Made by a program: the position numbers and the translations under genes
The notes under the pieces: model-generated
Databases searched by the model: none
The model's input: the letters and a program-made list of their open reading frames with translations, nothing else
Told to the model about the DNA's origin: nothing
Source of the DNA: CAYQTK01 sp964420375
Lineage (GTDB): Bacteria; RBG-13-61-14; DATKZS01
Reading direction: 5' to 3'
Length of the DNA: 49,778 bases
NCBI GenBank assembly: GCA_964420375.1
Contig: CAYQTK010000005.1
Location: forward strand, 1 to 49,778
Part shown: one piece after another, positions 43,060-49,778 of the stretch
Layout: the number at the start of each line of letters is the position of its first letter
Numbering within the stretch: position 1 is the stretch's first letter

Positions 43060-44475
43060 ATGGAAGAATGCGATGTCGGTCTCGTGGGCCTTGCAGTGAT
43101 GGGCCAGAACCTGGTGTTGAACCTCGAGTCCAGGGGATACAAAGTCGCGATATATAACCGGACTGCGCAAAAGACCCGGGAGTTCATGGAAGGAAAAGCG
43201 AAAGGCAAGCGCGTAAACCCGGCAGAGAGCATTGCCGATTTCGTGGCCCTGTTGAAACGCCCCCGCAGGATACTGCTCATGGTCAAGGCAGGCGAGGCTG
43301 TGGACCGCATGCTTTCCGAGCTCGCCGGCTGCCTGGATGCCGGAGACGTTATAGCCGACGGGGGCAACTCCCACTACAGGGACACCGAACGCCGCGCAAG
43401 CTATCTTGCGAGCAAGGGCATCCATTACATGGGGACCGGCATATCCGGTGGAGAGGAGGGAGCGCTTTATGGACCCTCCATCATGATCGGCGGACCGGAA
43501 GAGGGATATCGGCTTTTTGAAGGGCTCATGGCTTCCATTGCCGCCCGGGTGGATGGCGAACCTTGCGCCGCCCGGATGGGACCCGGCGGAGCGGGCCACC
43601 TGGTAAAGATGGTCCACAACGGAATCGAGTATGCCATCATGCAGGCCATTGCCGAGGCTTACCATGTACTCAAGACATTGGCCGGAATGACAAACCGCGA
43701 GCTGGCAAACACCTTTAACGAGTACAACCAAGGAGAGCTCAACTCGTACCTCATGGAGATCACCTCCCACATCTTTGAAGAGCGTGACCCGGAAACCGGT
43801 GAAGACATGATCGACTTGATCCTCGACCAGGCGGGCCAGAAGGGCACGGGCAGGTGGACGGTGGAGACCGCGATGGAGGCCGGAACACCGGTGCCCACCA
43901 TAAGCGCCGCCGTGGAAGCTCGGGCCCTGTCCGCCTGCAGGGAGCAAAGGCTGGAGGCCGCCGGCATCCTCGCACTTGAAGGAAAGGAGGCGGCAACTTT
44001 GGAAAAGCAGCAAGCCAAGGAGGATGTCAAAGATGCGCTGTCGGCATCCCTGCTCTGCGCCTTTGCCCAGGGCATGGCCCTTCTCAAGGACAACTCCGGA
44101 AGGGACGGTTACAGCATTCCCCTGGCTGAAGCAGCCGCGGTCTGGAGAGGAGGATGCATCATCAGGACGCGGCTTTTGGACACGATCCGAAAAGCTTTCC
44201 GGGAGAACCCGGAGCTGGACAACATCCTGTTCTATTCTCCGCTTGCAGAAAGAATCAGAAAGGCCGGAAAAGGACTGGCAGCCACAGTTGGAAGCGCGGC
44301 CGCAGGAGGTATTCCTGTTGCGGCCATGTCAGCTTCTCTCGCCTACCTTTTCGGCATCCGATCAAAGTGGCTGCCGGCCAACCTGATCCAGGCACAGCGC
44401 GACTACTTCGGAGCACACACTTTCCACAGGATTGACCGGCAGGGCGTCTTTCACCATTTCTGGAGACGTTTTTAA
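43060..44475 (+). CDS. gnd: 6-phosphogluconate dehydrogenase (decarboxylating)
   Basis: 471 aa from the ATG at 43060 (GGGAGG 6 nt upstream). The enzyme oxidises 6-phosphogluconate to ribulose 5-phosphate, CO2 and NADPH in the pentose phosphate route. N-terminal NADP fold: GLVGLAVMGQNLVLNLES near 8-25 and YNRT near 34-37. Active site: GTGISGGEEGALYGPSIMIGG starting near 127, KMVHNGIEY near 184-192. The C-terminal tail QRDYFGAHTFHRID and HHFW is complete and of the normal type, so the enzyme should work as a dimer. It follows the larA-like gene by 14 bp. Confidence 0.97.
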   Translation: MEECDVGLVGLAVMGQNLVLNLESRGYKVAIYNRTAQKTREFMEGKAKGKRVNPAESIADFVALLKRPRRILLMVKAGEAVDRMLSELAGCLDAGDVIADGGNSHYRDTERRASYLASKGIHYMGTGISGGEEGALYGPSIMIGGPEEGYRLFEGLMASIAARVDGEPCAARMGPGGAGHLVKMVHNGIEYAIMQAIAEAYHVLKTLAGMTNRELANTFNEYNQGELNSYLMEITSHIFEERDPETGEDMIDLILDQAGQKGTGRWTVETAMEAGTPVPTISAAVEARALSACREQRLEAAGILALEGKEAATLEKQQAKEDVKDALSASLLCAFAQGMALLKDNSGRDGYSIPLAEAAAVWRGGCIIRTRLLDTIRKAFRENPELDNILFYSPLAERIRKAGKGLAATVGSAAAGGIPVAAMSASLAYLFGIRSKWLPANLIQAQRDYFGAHTFHRIDRQGVFHHFWRRF

Positions 44476-44629
44476 AATAGTTCCCCGAGCCATTTTTGCA
44501 GGATTTTTACCCGATTTTAAAATTACGGGTTGACTAAAAGCGGGTCTTTTAGTATAAAGAACAAAAGCAGATCGGACTCGTTCAAATAATCGCCTAAGCT
44601 CGGAATTCAGAAAGGGAGGAGAAAAAGAA
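44476..44629. other. Leader region with a strong promoter for the lipoprotein gene pair
   Basis: TTGACT (44530-44535), 17-bp spacer, TATAAA (44553-44558) form a near-consensus promoter. A near-perfect palindrome, ACCCGATTTTAAAATTACGGGT (44509-44530), ends at the first base of the -35 box and could be a regulator site or the gnd terminator (no T run follows). GGGAGGAG precedes the ATG at 44630. Confidence 0.6.
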
Positions 44630-45061
44630 ATGAAGGAGAATCGTTTTAAAAACCATTTGTTAGTAGCGGGGCTCGTACTGGTTTTATGTCTAGCAACCAC
44701 CGGCTGCTCTAATGAGGACGAAAATCTGAAAAGACTGGTAGCCCAGGAGATTACCCTTATTGAGAAGCAGGTTCAAGCCATTGAGAGCCATCAGCAGAAC
44801 ATGCGGAAGATGGTGAGCCAGATGGAGACCCAGCTTAAAGCAATGCGTGCGGAGTTGGATGAAGAAGCTCCCCGCATCCAGGCCGCTAATAAAGGAATCA
44901 CCTCGCTCCGCGAGCTGAACCAGCACGGTCTCGGGGAGTCACCTGCATCCTCTGCACTGAAGAACCCCGCCTGGAACATTCTCTGGGTGCTTTTCTTTAT
45001 TCTACTCTTATGGCTCTTCTATCGTTTCCGGGTAAAAGCAACATCTAAAAGCGAGCAATAA
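44630..45061 (+). CDS. Membrane lipoprotein with coiled coil and C-terminal membrane span (paralogue 1)
   Basis: 143 aa with a strong ribosome site (GGGAGGAG). A lipoprotein signal (about 1-26) ends LATTGC, with Cys26 as the lipidated residue. A charged coiled coil (about 33-80, VAQEITLIEKQVQAIESH and MVSQMETQLKAMRAEL) is followed by a linker and a single span near 110-132, ending in basic residues. It is a diverged tandem paralogue of the next gene, sharing the AAQ(I)..IDKQVQ and the NP/SIW..LLW..FR patterns. If lipidated, the coiled coil is periplasmic and the second span returns the chain to the cytoplasm. I do not recognise a family. Confidence 0.7.
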   Translation: MKENRFKNHLLVAGLVLVLCLATTGCSNEDENLKRLVAQEITLIEKQVQAIESHQQNMRKMVSQMETQLKAMRAELDEEAPRIQAANKGITSLRELNQHGLGESPASSALKNPAWNILWVLFFILLLWLFYRFRVKATSKSEQ

Positions 45062-45064
45062 CGG

Positions 45065-45904
45065 GTGTGGGAATTGAAGAGCGCCATTAAAATATTTTCT
45101 GTTTTCGGAACATGCCTGGCTCTTTTAACCATAGGCTGCAGCAGGCAGGACGAGCAAAGAAAAGAGCTCATGGCCGCCCAGATCAATATGATCGACAAGC
45201 AGGTCCAAAGTGTGGATGAAGGCCGCGCCAAGCTGACCGCCCGCGCTGATAATCTCGACGATTTGATCGCGCAGATGAACTCAGAACTTGATAAAGCCAA
45301 ACCCCGCCTCCAGGCGGTGAGGGAGGCGAACGGAAGATTGCGCGGGCTTTTTTTCGGACCGAAAAGCAAACCGGGGATATTCGATCCGGGCGACTCCATA
45401 TGGAACACGACCAATCTGTTGATCGTGGCAGTTCTTGTACTGGGCCTGTGGATATTATGGAGGATGAGAGAACAGAAGCTGGAGACGGCCATGAACCGGG
45501 AAGTCGATCAAGTCATAAACCGGCTTTCCGACAAGGCGGAGAGAATGAACCAAGAGGACGCCATCTCCACGGAAGATAAACTTAAGCCCGAACAAGATGT
45601 GCAACAAAAATCTGAATCCATAAAAGGACAGGAAACACCGGAATCCGACAAGACCAAGGAGTACGAAGACAAAAACCAAGAAAAAGCTGAAACATCCGAA
45701 CCGCCGGCCGAAGAAATAAAAAAGTCCGTCCCCGAAAAGAAAAAGAAACCGGAGAAGAAAGAAACCCGAAAAAGACCCCAACGGTCTCCTGCGAAAAAAT
45801 GCAAGGTTAAAGGTTGCAATAACAAGCACCGCAGCAAAGGATTTTGTAACAAGCACTATCAGCAGTGGAGGAGAGGGACCCTGACTGAAGAGCTCGAAGA
45901 ATAA
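45065..45904 (+). CDS. Membrane lipoprotein with coiled coil, membrane span and C-terminal zinc-finger-like motif (paralogue 2)
   Basis: 279 aa, GTG start 3 bp after the paralogue; a TTG three codons on is an alternative. A lipoprotein signal ends LLTIGC (Cys25). A coiled coil (about 30-100) and a span near 120-138 match paralogue 1. A long tail rich in K, E and P (about 160-243) leads to CKVKGCNNKHRSKGFCNKHY near 246-265: Cys246, Cys251, Cys261 and His264, a C-x4-C-x9-C-x2-H zinc site followed by QQWRRG. That motif resembles small zinc domains of nucleic-acid-associated bacterial and phage proteins. If the protein crosses the membrane, the zinc domain would be cytoplasmic. Function unknown. 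Confidence 0.7.
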   Translation: MWELKSAIKIFSVFGTCLALLTIGCSRQDEQRKELMAAQINMIDKQVQSVDEGRAKLTARADNLDDLIAQMNSELDKAKPRLQAVREANGRLRGLFFGPKSKPGIFDPGDSIWNTTNLLIVAVLVLGLWILWRMREQKLETAMNREVDQVINRLSDKAERMNQEDAISTEDKLKPEQDVQQKSESIKGQETPESDKTKEYEDKNQEKAETSEPPAEEIKKSVPEKKKKPEKKETRKRPQRSPAKKCKVKGCNNKHRSKGFCNKHYQQWRRGTLTEELEE

Positions 45905-45931
45905 ATTTCCAAAAGCACGCACAGGGACTTA

Positions 45932-46660
45932 ATGCAAAAAAAGAAAAAATTGGGTGAGATACTTATCGAGGCAGGGGCCGTAAGCAGGGAGCAGTTGAAA
46001 GAGGCTCTCGAGGACCAGAAGCGCTACGGCGGCAAACTGGGTACTATACTCCTTGACCGCAGGTTCATAAACGAGAAAGACTTCTTTAAAGCCCTGACCA
46101 GGCAACTGCAGATTCCCGCTTTCGACTTTTCCAGGAGCACCATTCCCGAGGCGGTCATAAAGCTGGTCCCGCTGGAAGTAGCTGAAAAGTACTCCGTGTT
46201 CCCGGTGGCTGTAAAAAACACCCCCCAGGGAAAGGTGCTGGTACTTGCCATGGCAGACCCCACCAACGTGAGCGTTCAGGACGAGATACGCTTCAGCATC
46301 GGATGCAAGGTCGAACCTGCCCTTGCCCTGGAAAGTACCATAAGATACGTCATAAGAGAGTACTTCTATCAGCAGAACGCCCAAGGAGACTACAGCATGA
46401 AAATCGACTCCTCGCTCGGGGAGGAGCAGGACCAGACAGTAGGTCTCCAGATTGAACATTCCCGGGTGGGAACACCGCACAATCCCCAACTGTTGGTATC
46501 TTCAGAATCGGATAGTGCTCCGCTACAGAATGAAACATATGAAAAAGACCAGGACAAGCCGCAACTCTCCAGGGAATTGAAAGCACTTCTCAAGCTGCTC
46601 GCCAAGAAAGGCCTTATCAATCCCAGAGAGTATTACGATATCTTCAAAGAAACCAAGTAA
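45932..46660 (+). CDS. Stand-alone MshEN (GspE N-terminal domain) protein
   Basis: 242 aa. Residues about 1-150 are an MshEN domain of the type found at the N-terminus of type II secretion and type IV pilus ATPases (KLGEILIEAGAVSREQLKEAL near 6-26, GGKLGTILLDRRFINEKDF near 33-51, and QGKVLVLAMADPTN near 97). In some members this domain binds c-di-GMP; the first motif position is Lys and not the usual Arg or His. No ATPase domain follows; residues 150-242 are low-complexity with a helical end (SRELKALLKLLAKKGLINPREY) typical of MshEN-linked helices. Could be a c-di-GMP adaptor. It follows the lipoprotein pair by 27 bp. Confidence 0.8.
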   Translation: MQKKKKLGEILIEAGAVSREQLKEALEDQKRYGGKLGTILLDRRFINEKDFFKALTRQLQIPAFDFSRSTIPEAVIKLVPLEVAEKYSVFPVAVKNTPQGKVLVLAMADPTNVSVQDEIRFSIGCKVEPALALESTIRYVIREYFYQQNAQGDYSMKIDSSLGEEQDQTVGLQIEHSRVGTPHNPQLLVSSESDSAPLQNETYEKDQDKPQLSRELKALLKLLAKKGLINPREYYDIFKETK

Positions 46661-46673
46661 AACATTCCAACAG

Positions 46674-47591
46674 ATGCAAAAACCTGTCAATTTGATTGTA
46701 CCGGCGTCAACCTCCAACCTGGGACCCGGGTTCGATACCCTGGGCATGGCACTGCAATGGCCGCTGCAACTCACTGCAACCCCCGGCGGCAGCGAAATCC
46801 TGGTGGAAGAGGAGATAGGCGCAGAGAACCTTGCCGAAGATGCCCGCAACGCAGTAATGGAGGCGGTCCGCGCTTGGGAAGAAAAAGCGGGCACAACCGC
46901 CGGACCAGCCAGGCTGAGCTTTACAAGCGATATCCCCCTGGCGCGAGGGCTGGGAAGCTCCGCCTGTTGCCGGCTCGCCACTCTTACTGCGCTGAACATC
47001 TTGAACCATGAGCCCCTTTCATCCGACCAACTCCTGGAGATAGCCTGCCGGCTGGAAGGACACACTGATAATGCGGTTGCATCGCAAGTGGGAGGCTTAA
47101 CCGTCTCCGGCTGGCACCGGGAACGAATCAGGTGGATAAGATACCCCATGCCGGACTCCTATCGGCTCGTTGTCCTGGTGCCCGACCGTCGGCTTTCCAC
47201 CGCAAAAGCGAGAAGCGTTCTTCCCCCCAACGTCCCTCTCCAGGACGCAGTCAGGAACATGCAGCAGGCGGTCCTGCTGGTGCACGCACTGGCCAATAAC
47301 CTGCCGGAGCTGCTGGAAGGCGCTTTCCAGGACTACATCCATCAGCCGTTCCGAAAAGAACTCCTGCCTTTCCTCGAACCGGTAATAACCGCGGCAGAAA
47401 AAGCAGGAGCATACGGGGCATTCCTCTCCGGTTCCGGCTCCGCCGTTCTCGCCGTAACCGATACTCGACAAAGCGAAAAGGTCGCCCGCCTAATGCTCAA
47501 AAAGCTCCGCACCGAAGGGAACGAAGGCTACGTCAAAGTACTCCAACCCGACAACCGGGGTCTCCGGAGGATAGACCGACGGTCGGTATAA
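46674..47591 (+). CDS. thrB: Homoserine kinase
   Basis: 305 aa. ThrB phosphorylates homoserine on the way to threonine. GHMP kinase features: VPASTSNLGPGFDTLG near 9-24, the ATP loop PLARGLGSSA near 88-97, and the C-terminal AFLSGSGSAVLAV near 249-261. Length and features are normal. It follows the MshEN gene by 13 bp in what may be the same transcript, although a functional link is not evident. It converges with the cupin gene. Confidence 0.95.
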   Translation: MQKPVNLIVPASTSNLGPGFDTLGMALQWPLQLTATPGGSEILVEEEIGAENLAEDARNAVMEAVRAWEEKAGTTAGPARLSFTSDIPLARGLGSSACCRLATLTALNILNHEPLSSDQLLEIACRLEGHTDNAVASQVGGLTVSGWHRERIRWIRYPMPDSYRLVVLVPDRRLSTAKARSVLPPNVPLQDAVRNMQQAVLLVHALANNLPELLEGAFQDYIHQPFRKELLPFLEPVITAAEKAGAYGAFLSGSGSAVLAVTDTRQSEKVARLMLKKLRTEGNEGYVKVLQPDNRGLRRIDRRSV

Positions 47592-47603
47592 TCATTTGTT
47601 CTT

Positions 47604-47942
47604 TTAGTGATGCGGCTCGCCCGAATGTCCGCCTGCCATCACGTATATTGCGCGAGAGTCACTCGGGTTGGACAGATAAAAGGTCTCCTCTTCAACCAGG
47701 TGCACGGCTTCTCCTTCATGCAAGACCATCTTTTCATCTGCAGCATGGATTTCCAGCTCTCCAGCCACTGCAAGGAGTATCTCCTCGTGACCATGGCCGG
47801 GACAGGCCTTGCGGCCGGTCTCCTGCGGGCCGAGTTCGCCATAGATAAGGTAGCAGGCATGGGTGTCAAGGTCGCGGTAACCAAGTACATACTCGCCGTC
47901 CTCGCTGCTGCAAAGACTGCGTACCGGAAAAGTCTTCTTCAT
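47604..47942 (-). CDS. Small cupin-domain protein
   Basis: 112 aa with AAAGGAG 7 nt upstream of the ATG. A single cupin barrel: the metal motif PGHGHEE near 48-54 with ELEIHAADEKMVLHEGEAVHL following, and the later histidines near the end. A C-terminal GGHSGEPHH could add metal binding. The domain binds a divalent metal and a small ligand; enzyme class unknown. It lies 96 bp after the radical SAM/SPASM gene on the same strand, so a shared transcript is possible. Confidence 0.85.
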   Translation of the reverse strand: MKKTFPVRSLCSSEDGEYVLGYRDLDTHACYLIYGELGPQETGRKACPGHGHEEILLAVAGELEIHAADEKMVLHEGEAVHLVEEETFYLSNPSDSRAIYVMAGGHSGEPHH

Positions 47943-48037
47943 CTTTGTACTCCTTTAAGGCTGTTGTTATGCCATCTCCAGTTTGTTTGGCCGCAGGCTT
48001 GCAAGAAAAACCGGGCCGGCACTCGTCACTGGACTTG

Positions 48038-49090
48038 TCATCCTATATACAGTTTCGGACAATACCTGCACGGCCGGGGGGTTTCAACAAAAGAGTTGCG
48101 AAAAGCAATGTAGTCCTTTTTACGCCAGATGCGATGGAAAGGCTCTGCGTTTATGTCGCCGAAGACCAGCTTGGGGACCCTTGTCTTTCTCCAGAAAAAA
48201 CTCATGCCATCATTGCCGGTTTCCTTGATGTAGCAAAAGGCTTGCTCTACCGGGAGGTTGGTGAAAACGCAAGGGGATATTGTTCCGTCAGAGGTCATAT
48301 AGAAAGCCTGCCGGGGATTTTCAGTGCAAGATATGCGCCTGGGACCCGGCCCGTAAACCTGGTAGTAAAGATCAATGCCCCTTTGCGCGCTTTCTCCAGC
48401 AACCCGGTCGAGCCGGTGCACAAAAAAATTGTACTCAGCCTCGCTCGCCGGCATTATTGTCTCCTCTTCAAGCTCTTCTGCGGGCACAAAGTCAAAAGTG
48501 CTCACCACAACCTGGCCTACACCGAGCCCCCGAAGCAACTCCGGCAGCTTGAAAACCTCATCCATGGCTGAACGAAAAAGCAAGTAAGCAACATGAATCG
48601 CAGGGGTTCGGCTTTTCCTGCGCTCCCTGGCAGCTTCCAGGAACCTGATGCCTTCCAGAACCTTGTTGAGCTCGGCCCCTTTTCTAAAGAAGTCGTTCTG
48701 CTCGGAGGTGCCTGCAAGGGAAAAGGCAACTATGTCAGTGCCCGCAAAAACAAGCCTGTCGGCAGTATCTTCATCTATCAATGTACCGTTGGTGGTGGTG
48801 CCCGCCCGCAGACCTTTCGACTTTGCGTGTTCAACCATATCGAAGAAACAAGGATTCATAAGAGGCTCTCCCCATCCCTGCAGGAAAATAAGGTCTGTCT
48901 TCGGCAAGTCAGAAACAAGCTTTTTATAAGTCGACAAATCGAGGTGCCTGTTCTGCCAAGTGTCCCGGTATACCGTGTGAGGGCAATAAATACATTCCGC
49001 GTTACAGAAACTGGTGACCTCTATCTGCGCCCACTTGAGACGAGGCAGAAACAGCTTGAACAAACCGTCAACTGTTTTCTGGAAATCCAT
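48038..49090 (-). CDS. Radical SAM/SPASM-type protein
   Basis: 350 aa. The radical SAM cluster motif CNAECIYC is near residues 29-36 and QGWGEPLMNP near 71-80. A C-terminal SPASM-like region includes TENPRQAFYMTSDGTISPC near 256-274 and PCRYC near 340-344, which could bind an auxiliary iron-sulfur cluster. Proteins of this kind modify peptides (RiPP maturases) or enzymes; no short precursor peptide gene with conserved repeats is visible next to it. The start has only a weak ribosome site. Confidence 0.85.
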   Translation of the reverse strand: MDFQKTVDGLFKLFLPRLKWAQIEVTSFCNAECIYCPHTVYRDTWQNRHLDLSTYKKLVSDLPKTDLIFLQGWGEPLMNPCFFDMVEHAKSKGLRAGTTTNGTLIDEDTADRLVFAGTDIVAFSLAGTSEQNDFFRKGAELNKVLEGIRFLEAARERRKSRTPAIHVAYLLFRSAMDEVFKLPELLRGLGVGQVVVSTFDFVPAEELEEETIMPASEAEYNFFVHRLDRVAGESAQRGIDLYYQVYGPGPRRISCTENPRQAFYMTSDGTISPCVFTNLPVEQAFCYIKETGNDGMSFFWRKTRVPKLVFGDINAEPFHRIWRKKDYIAFRNSFVETPRPCRYCPKLYIG

Positions 49091-49467
49091 ACCCGTAGTC
49101 CCCCAAAAGCGGCGTCACGTTACCTCCAGACTGACTTATTCGAATATCTGGTGCCTGTTGCGAAACCGAGGTTTTGCTGACTTTTGCGGCGCTGTTTTGG
49201 AGTGCGGCAGCTTGCTGTCCGCTTTCTCCGCCGGGAAGCTTACTTGTCGGAAATGTGCTCCACAAGAGGCTCACAGTTTACGAGACGCCTGTTTTTAAGT
49301 TCCGGCAAGCCGGAACTTAAAAAAGCGAAAGCAAGCTTTCGCACTCCGAAAACGGAGTTTCGCAACGGGAACTATCTACAGTCATGAAAAGGAACTCCAC
49401 GAGAGGAAGGCGATTAAGAAGCCCGCCTCCAGGAACCTATGTTCATAGTTCGTCATATCAAAGGCAA
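49091..49467. other. Intergenic region holding the large repeat copy B
   Basis: 377 bp. The repeat fills 49151-49372; the remaining flanks (49091-49144 and 49379-49467) show nothing recognisable. Confidence 0.7.
49145..49378 (+). repeat. Large MITE-like palindromic repeat, copy B, with flanking direct repeats
   Basis: The element spans 49151-49372 (222 bp). Left end GTGCCTGTTGCGAAAC (49151-49166); right end GTTTCGCAACGGGAAC (49357-49372), inverted with 14 of 16 matches. Flanks TATCTG (49145-49150) and TATCTA (49373-49378) are direct repeats with one mismatch. Inside are three hairpins: a 15-bp stem (49292-49306 and 49309-49323), GCGAAAGC/GCTTTCGC (49325-49342), and ACTCCG-AAAA-CGGAGT (49343-49358). 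No protein is encoded. Confidence 0.85.
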
Positions 49468-49778
49468 TTACGGCCGGATTTTACCGAGCATGCGGGGGAA
49501 GGGTATGGTCTCCCTGACGTGGTGGAGTCCGCATATCCAGGCCACTGTCCTTTCAATGCCCAGTCCGAAGCCGGCATGGGGAACGGAGCCGTAGCTACGG
49601 AGGTCCAGGTACCATTCAAAGGCTTCGCGAGGCAGGTTGTGCTTCTCAATCTTTTTCTCCAACTCGGCAAGCTCGTCTTCGCGCTGTCCGCCGCCGATGA
49701 TCTCGCCATAGCCCTCGGGCGCAAGCACGTCCACGCAAAGCGCCAGGTCGGGCCGCTCCGGATCGTTCTTCATGTAAA
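49468..49778 (-). CDS. asnS: Asparaginyl-tRNA synthetase, C-terminal part (gene runs off the window)
   Basis: Last about 103 codons; the 5' part lies beyond the right edge. The partial codon before the visible ATG reads as part of FYMK, so this ATG is internal and not the start. Family marks: VDVLAPEGYGEIIGGGQRED near the edge, FEWYLDLRSYGSVPHAGFGLGIERTVAWICGL (class II motif 3) and the end HVRETIPFPRMLGKIRP. It charges tRNA-Asn with asparagine. The ending IPFPRM is typical of asparaginyl enzymes; the aspartyl enzyme ends differently. Confidence 0.92.
   Translation of the reverse strand, partial: YMKNDPERPDLALCVDVLAPEGYGEIIGGGQREDELAELEKKIEKHNLPREAFEWYLDLRSYGSVPHAGFGLGIERTVAWICGLHHVRETIPFPRMLGKIRP

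Overview
The window reads as a chromosomal segment of a Gram-negative, probably anaerobic bacterium of moderately high GC. It has no tRNA, rRNA, CRISPR array, phage gene or transposase that I can recognise. The combination of a siroheme-dependent (Ahb) heme pathway, a full MoxR/Bat operon, many signal peptides and lipoboxes, and TTG starts fits Desulfobacterota-like lineages or allied candidate phyla. This placement is an inference; no marker gene here fixes it. The DNA is dense with genes, and most genes lie in short same-strand runs with 4-25 bp overlaps.

Layout. 1-304: right part of a large palindromic interspersed repeat, then a promoter. 305-5360 (+): PilZ protein, PriA helicase, a NosR-like FMN/iron-sulfur membrane protein, and a LmbE/PIG-L deacetylase. 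5367-15831 (-): a ten-gene MoxR/Bat operon (BatD-like short protein, MoxR ATPase, DUF58, SurA-N/TPR protein, membrane protein, two von Willebrand A proteins, TPR protein, BatD, BatE) behind a near-consensus promoter at 15932-15960. 16293-18143 (+): a membrane protein and an SGNH-like hydrolase. 18226-20421 (-): a metallo-beta-lactamase-fold hydrolase, an alanine dehydrogenase remnant with an internal deletion, and a pseudo-receiver/coiled-coil protein. 20681-26419 (+): a heme operon, hemC, cobA-hemD, ahbC, hemB, ahbD. 26436-28277 (-): a degenerate chemoreceptor-like protein. 28672-33017: mixed signalling and hypothetical genes (SRPBCC, DUF169, FHA-receiver, GNAT, an exported protein). 33203-41689: a B12-type radical SAM protein, two exported GH31 glycosidases around a YVTN propeller, and an alkaline-phosphatase-superfamily ('sulfatase') membrane protein. 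41786-44475 (+): LarA-like protein and 6-phosphogluconate dehydrogenase. 44630-47591 (+): two tandem paralogous lipoproteins (one with a C-terminal zinc finger), an orphan MshEN protein and homoserine kinase. 47604-49090 (-): cupin and radical SAM/SPASM protein. 49091-49467: a second large repeat copy. 49468-end (-): the C-terminus of asparaginyl-tRNA synthetase.

The most unusual thing is a family of non-coding, MITE-like elements. Their terminal inverted repeats resemble GTGCCCGTTGCGAAAC...GTTTTCGCAACGGGAAC and they are flanked by about 6-bp direct repeats of the form TANNTA. Two large copies (1-231, partial, and 49151-49372) share a series of hairpins, one of which carries paired, structure-preserving base changes. 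Two mini copies (23111-23148 and 37778-37822) are little more than the two ends back to back, and each sits exactly at the 3' end of a gene. A degenerate fifth copy may lie at 28508-28550. Other points of interest are the in-frame-deleted alanine dehydrogenase, the lipoprotein/zinc-finger pair, and a GH31 and a 'sulfatase' whose key residues differ from the functions their families would suggest.
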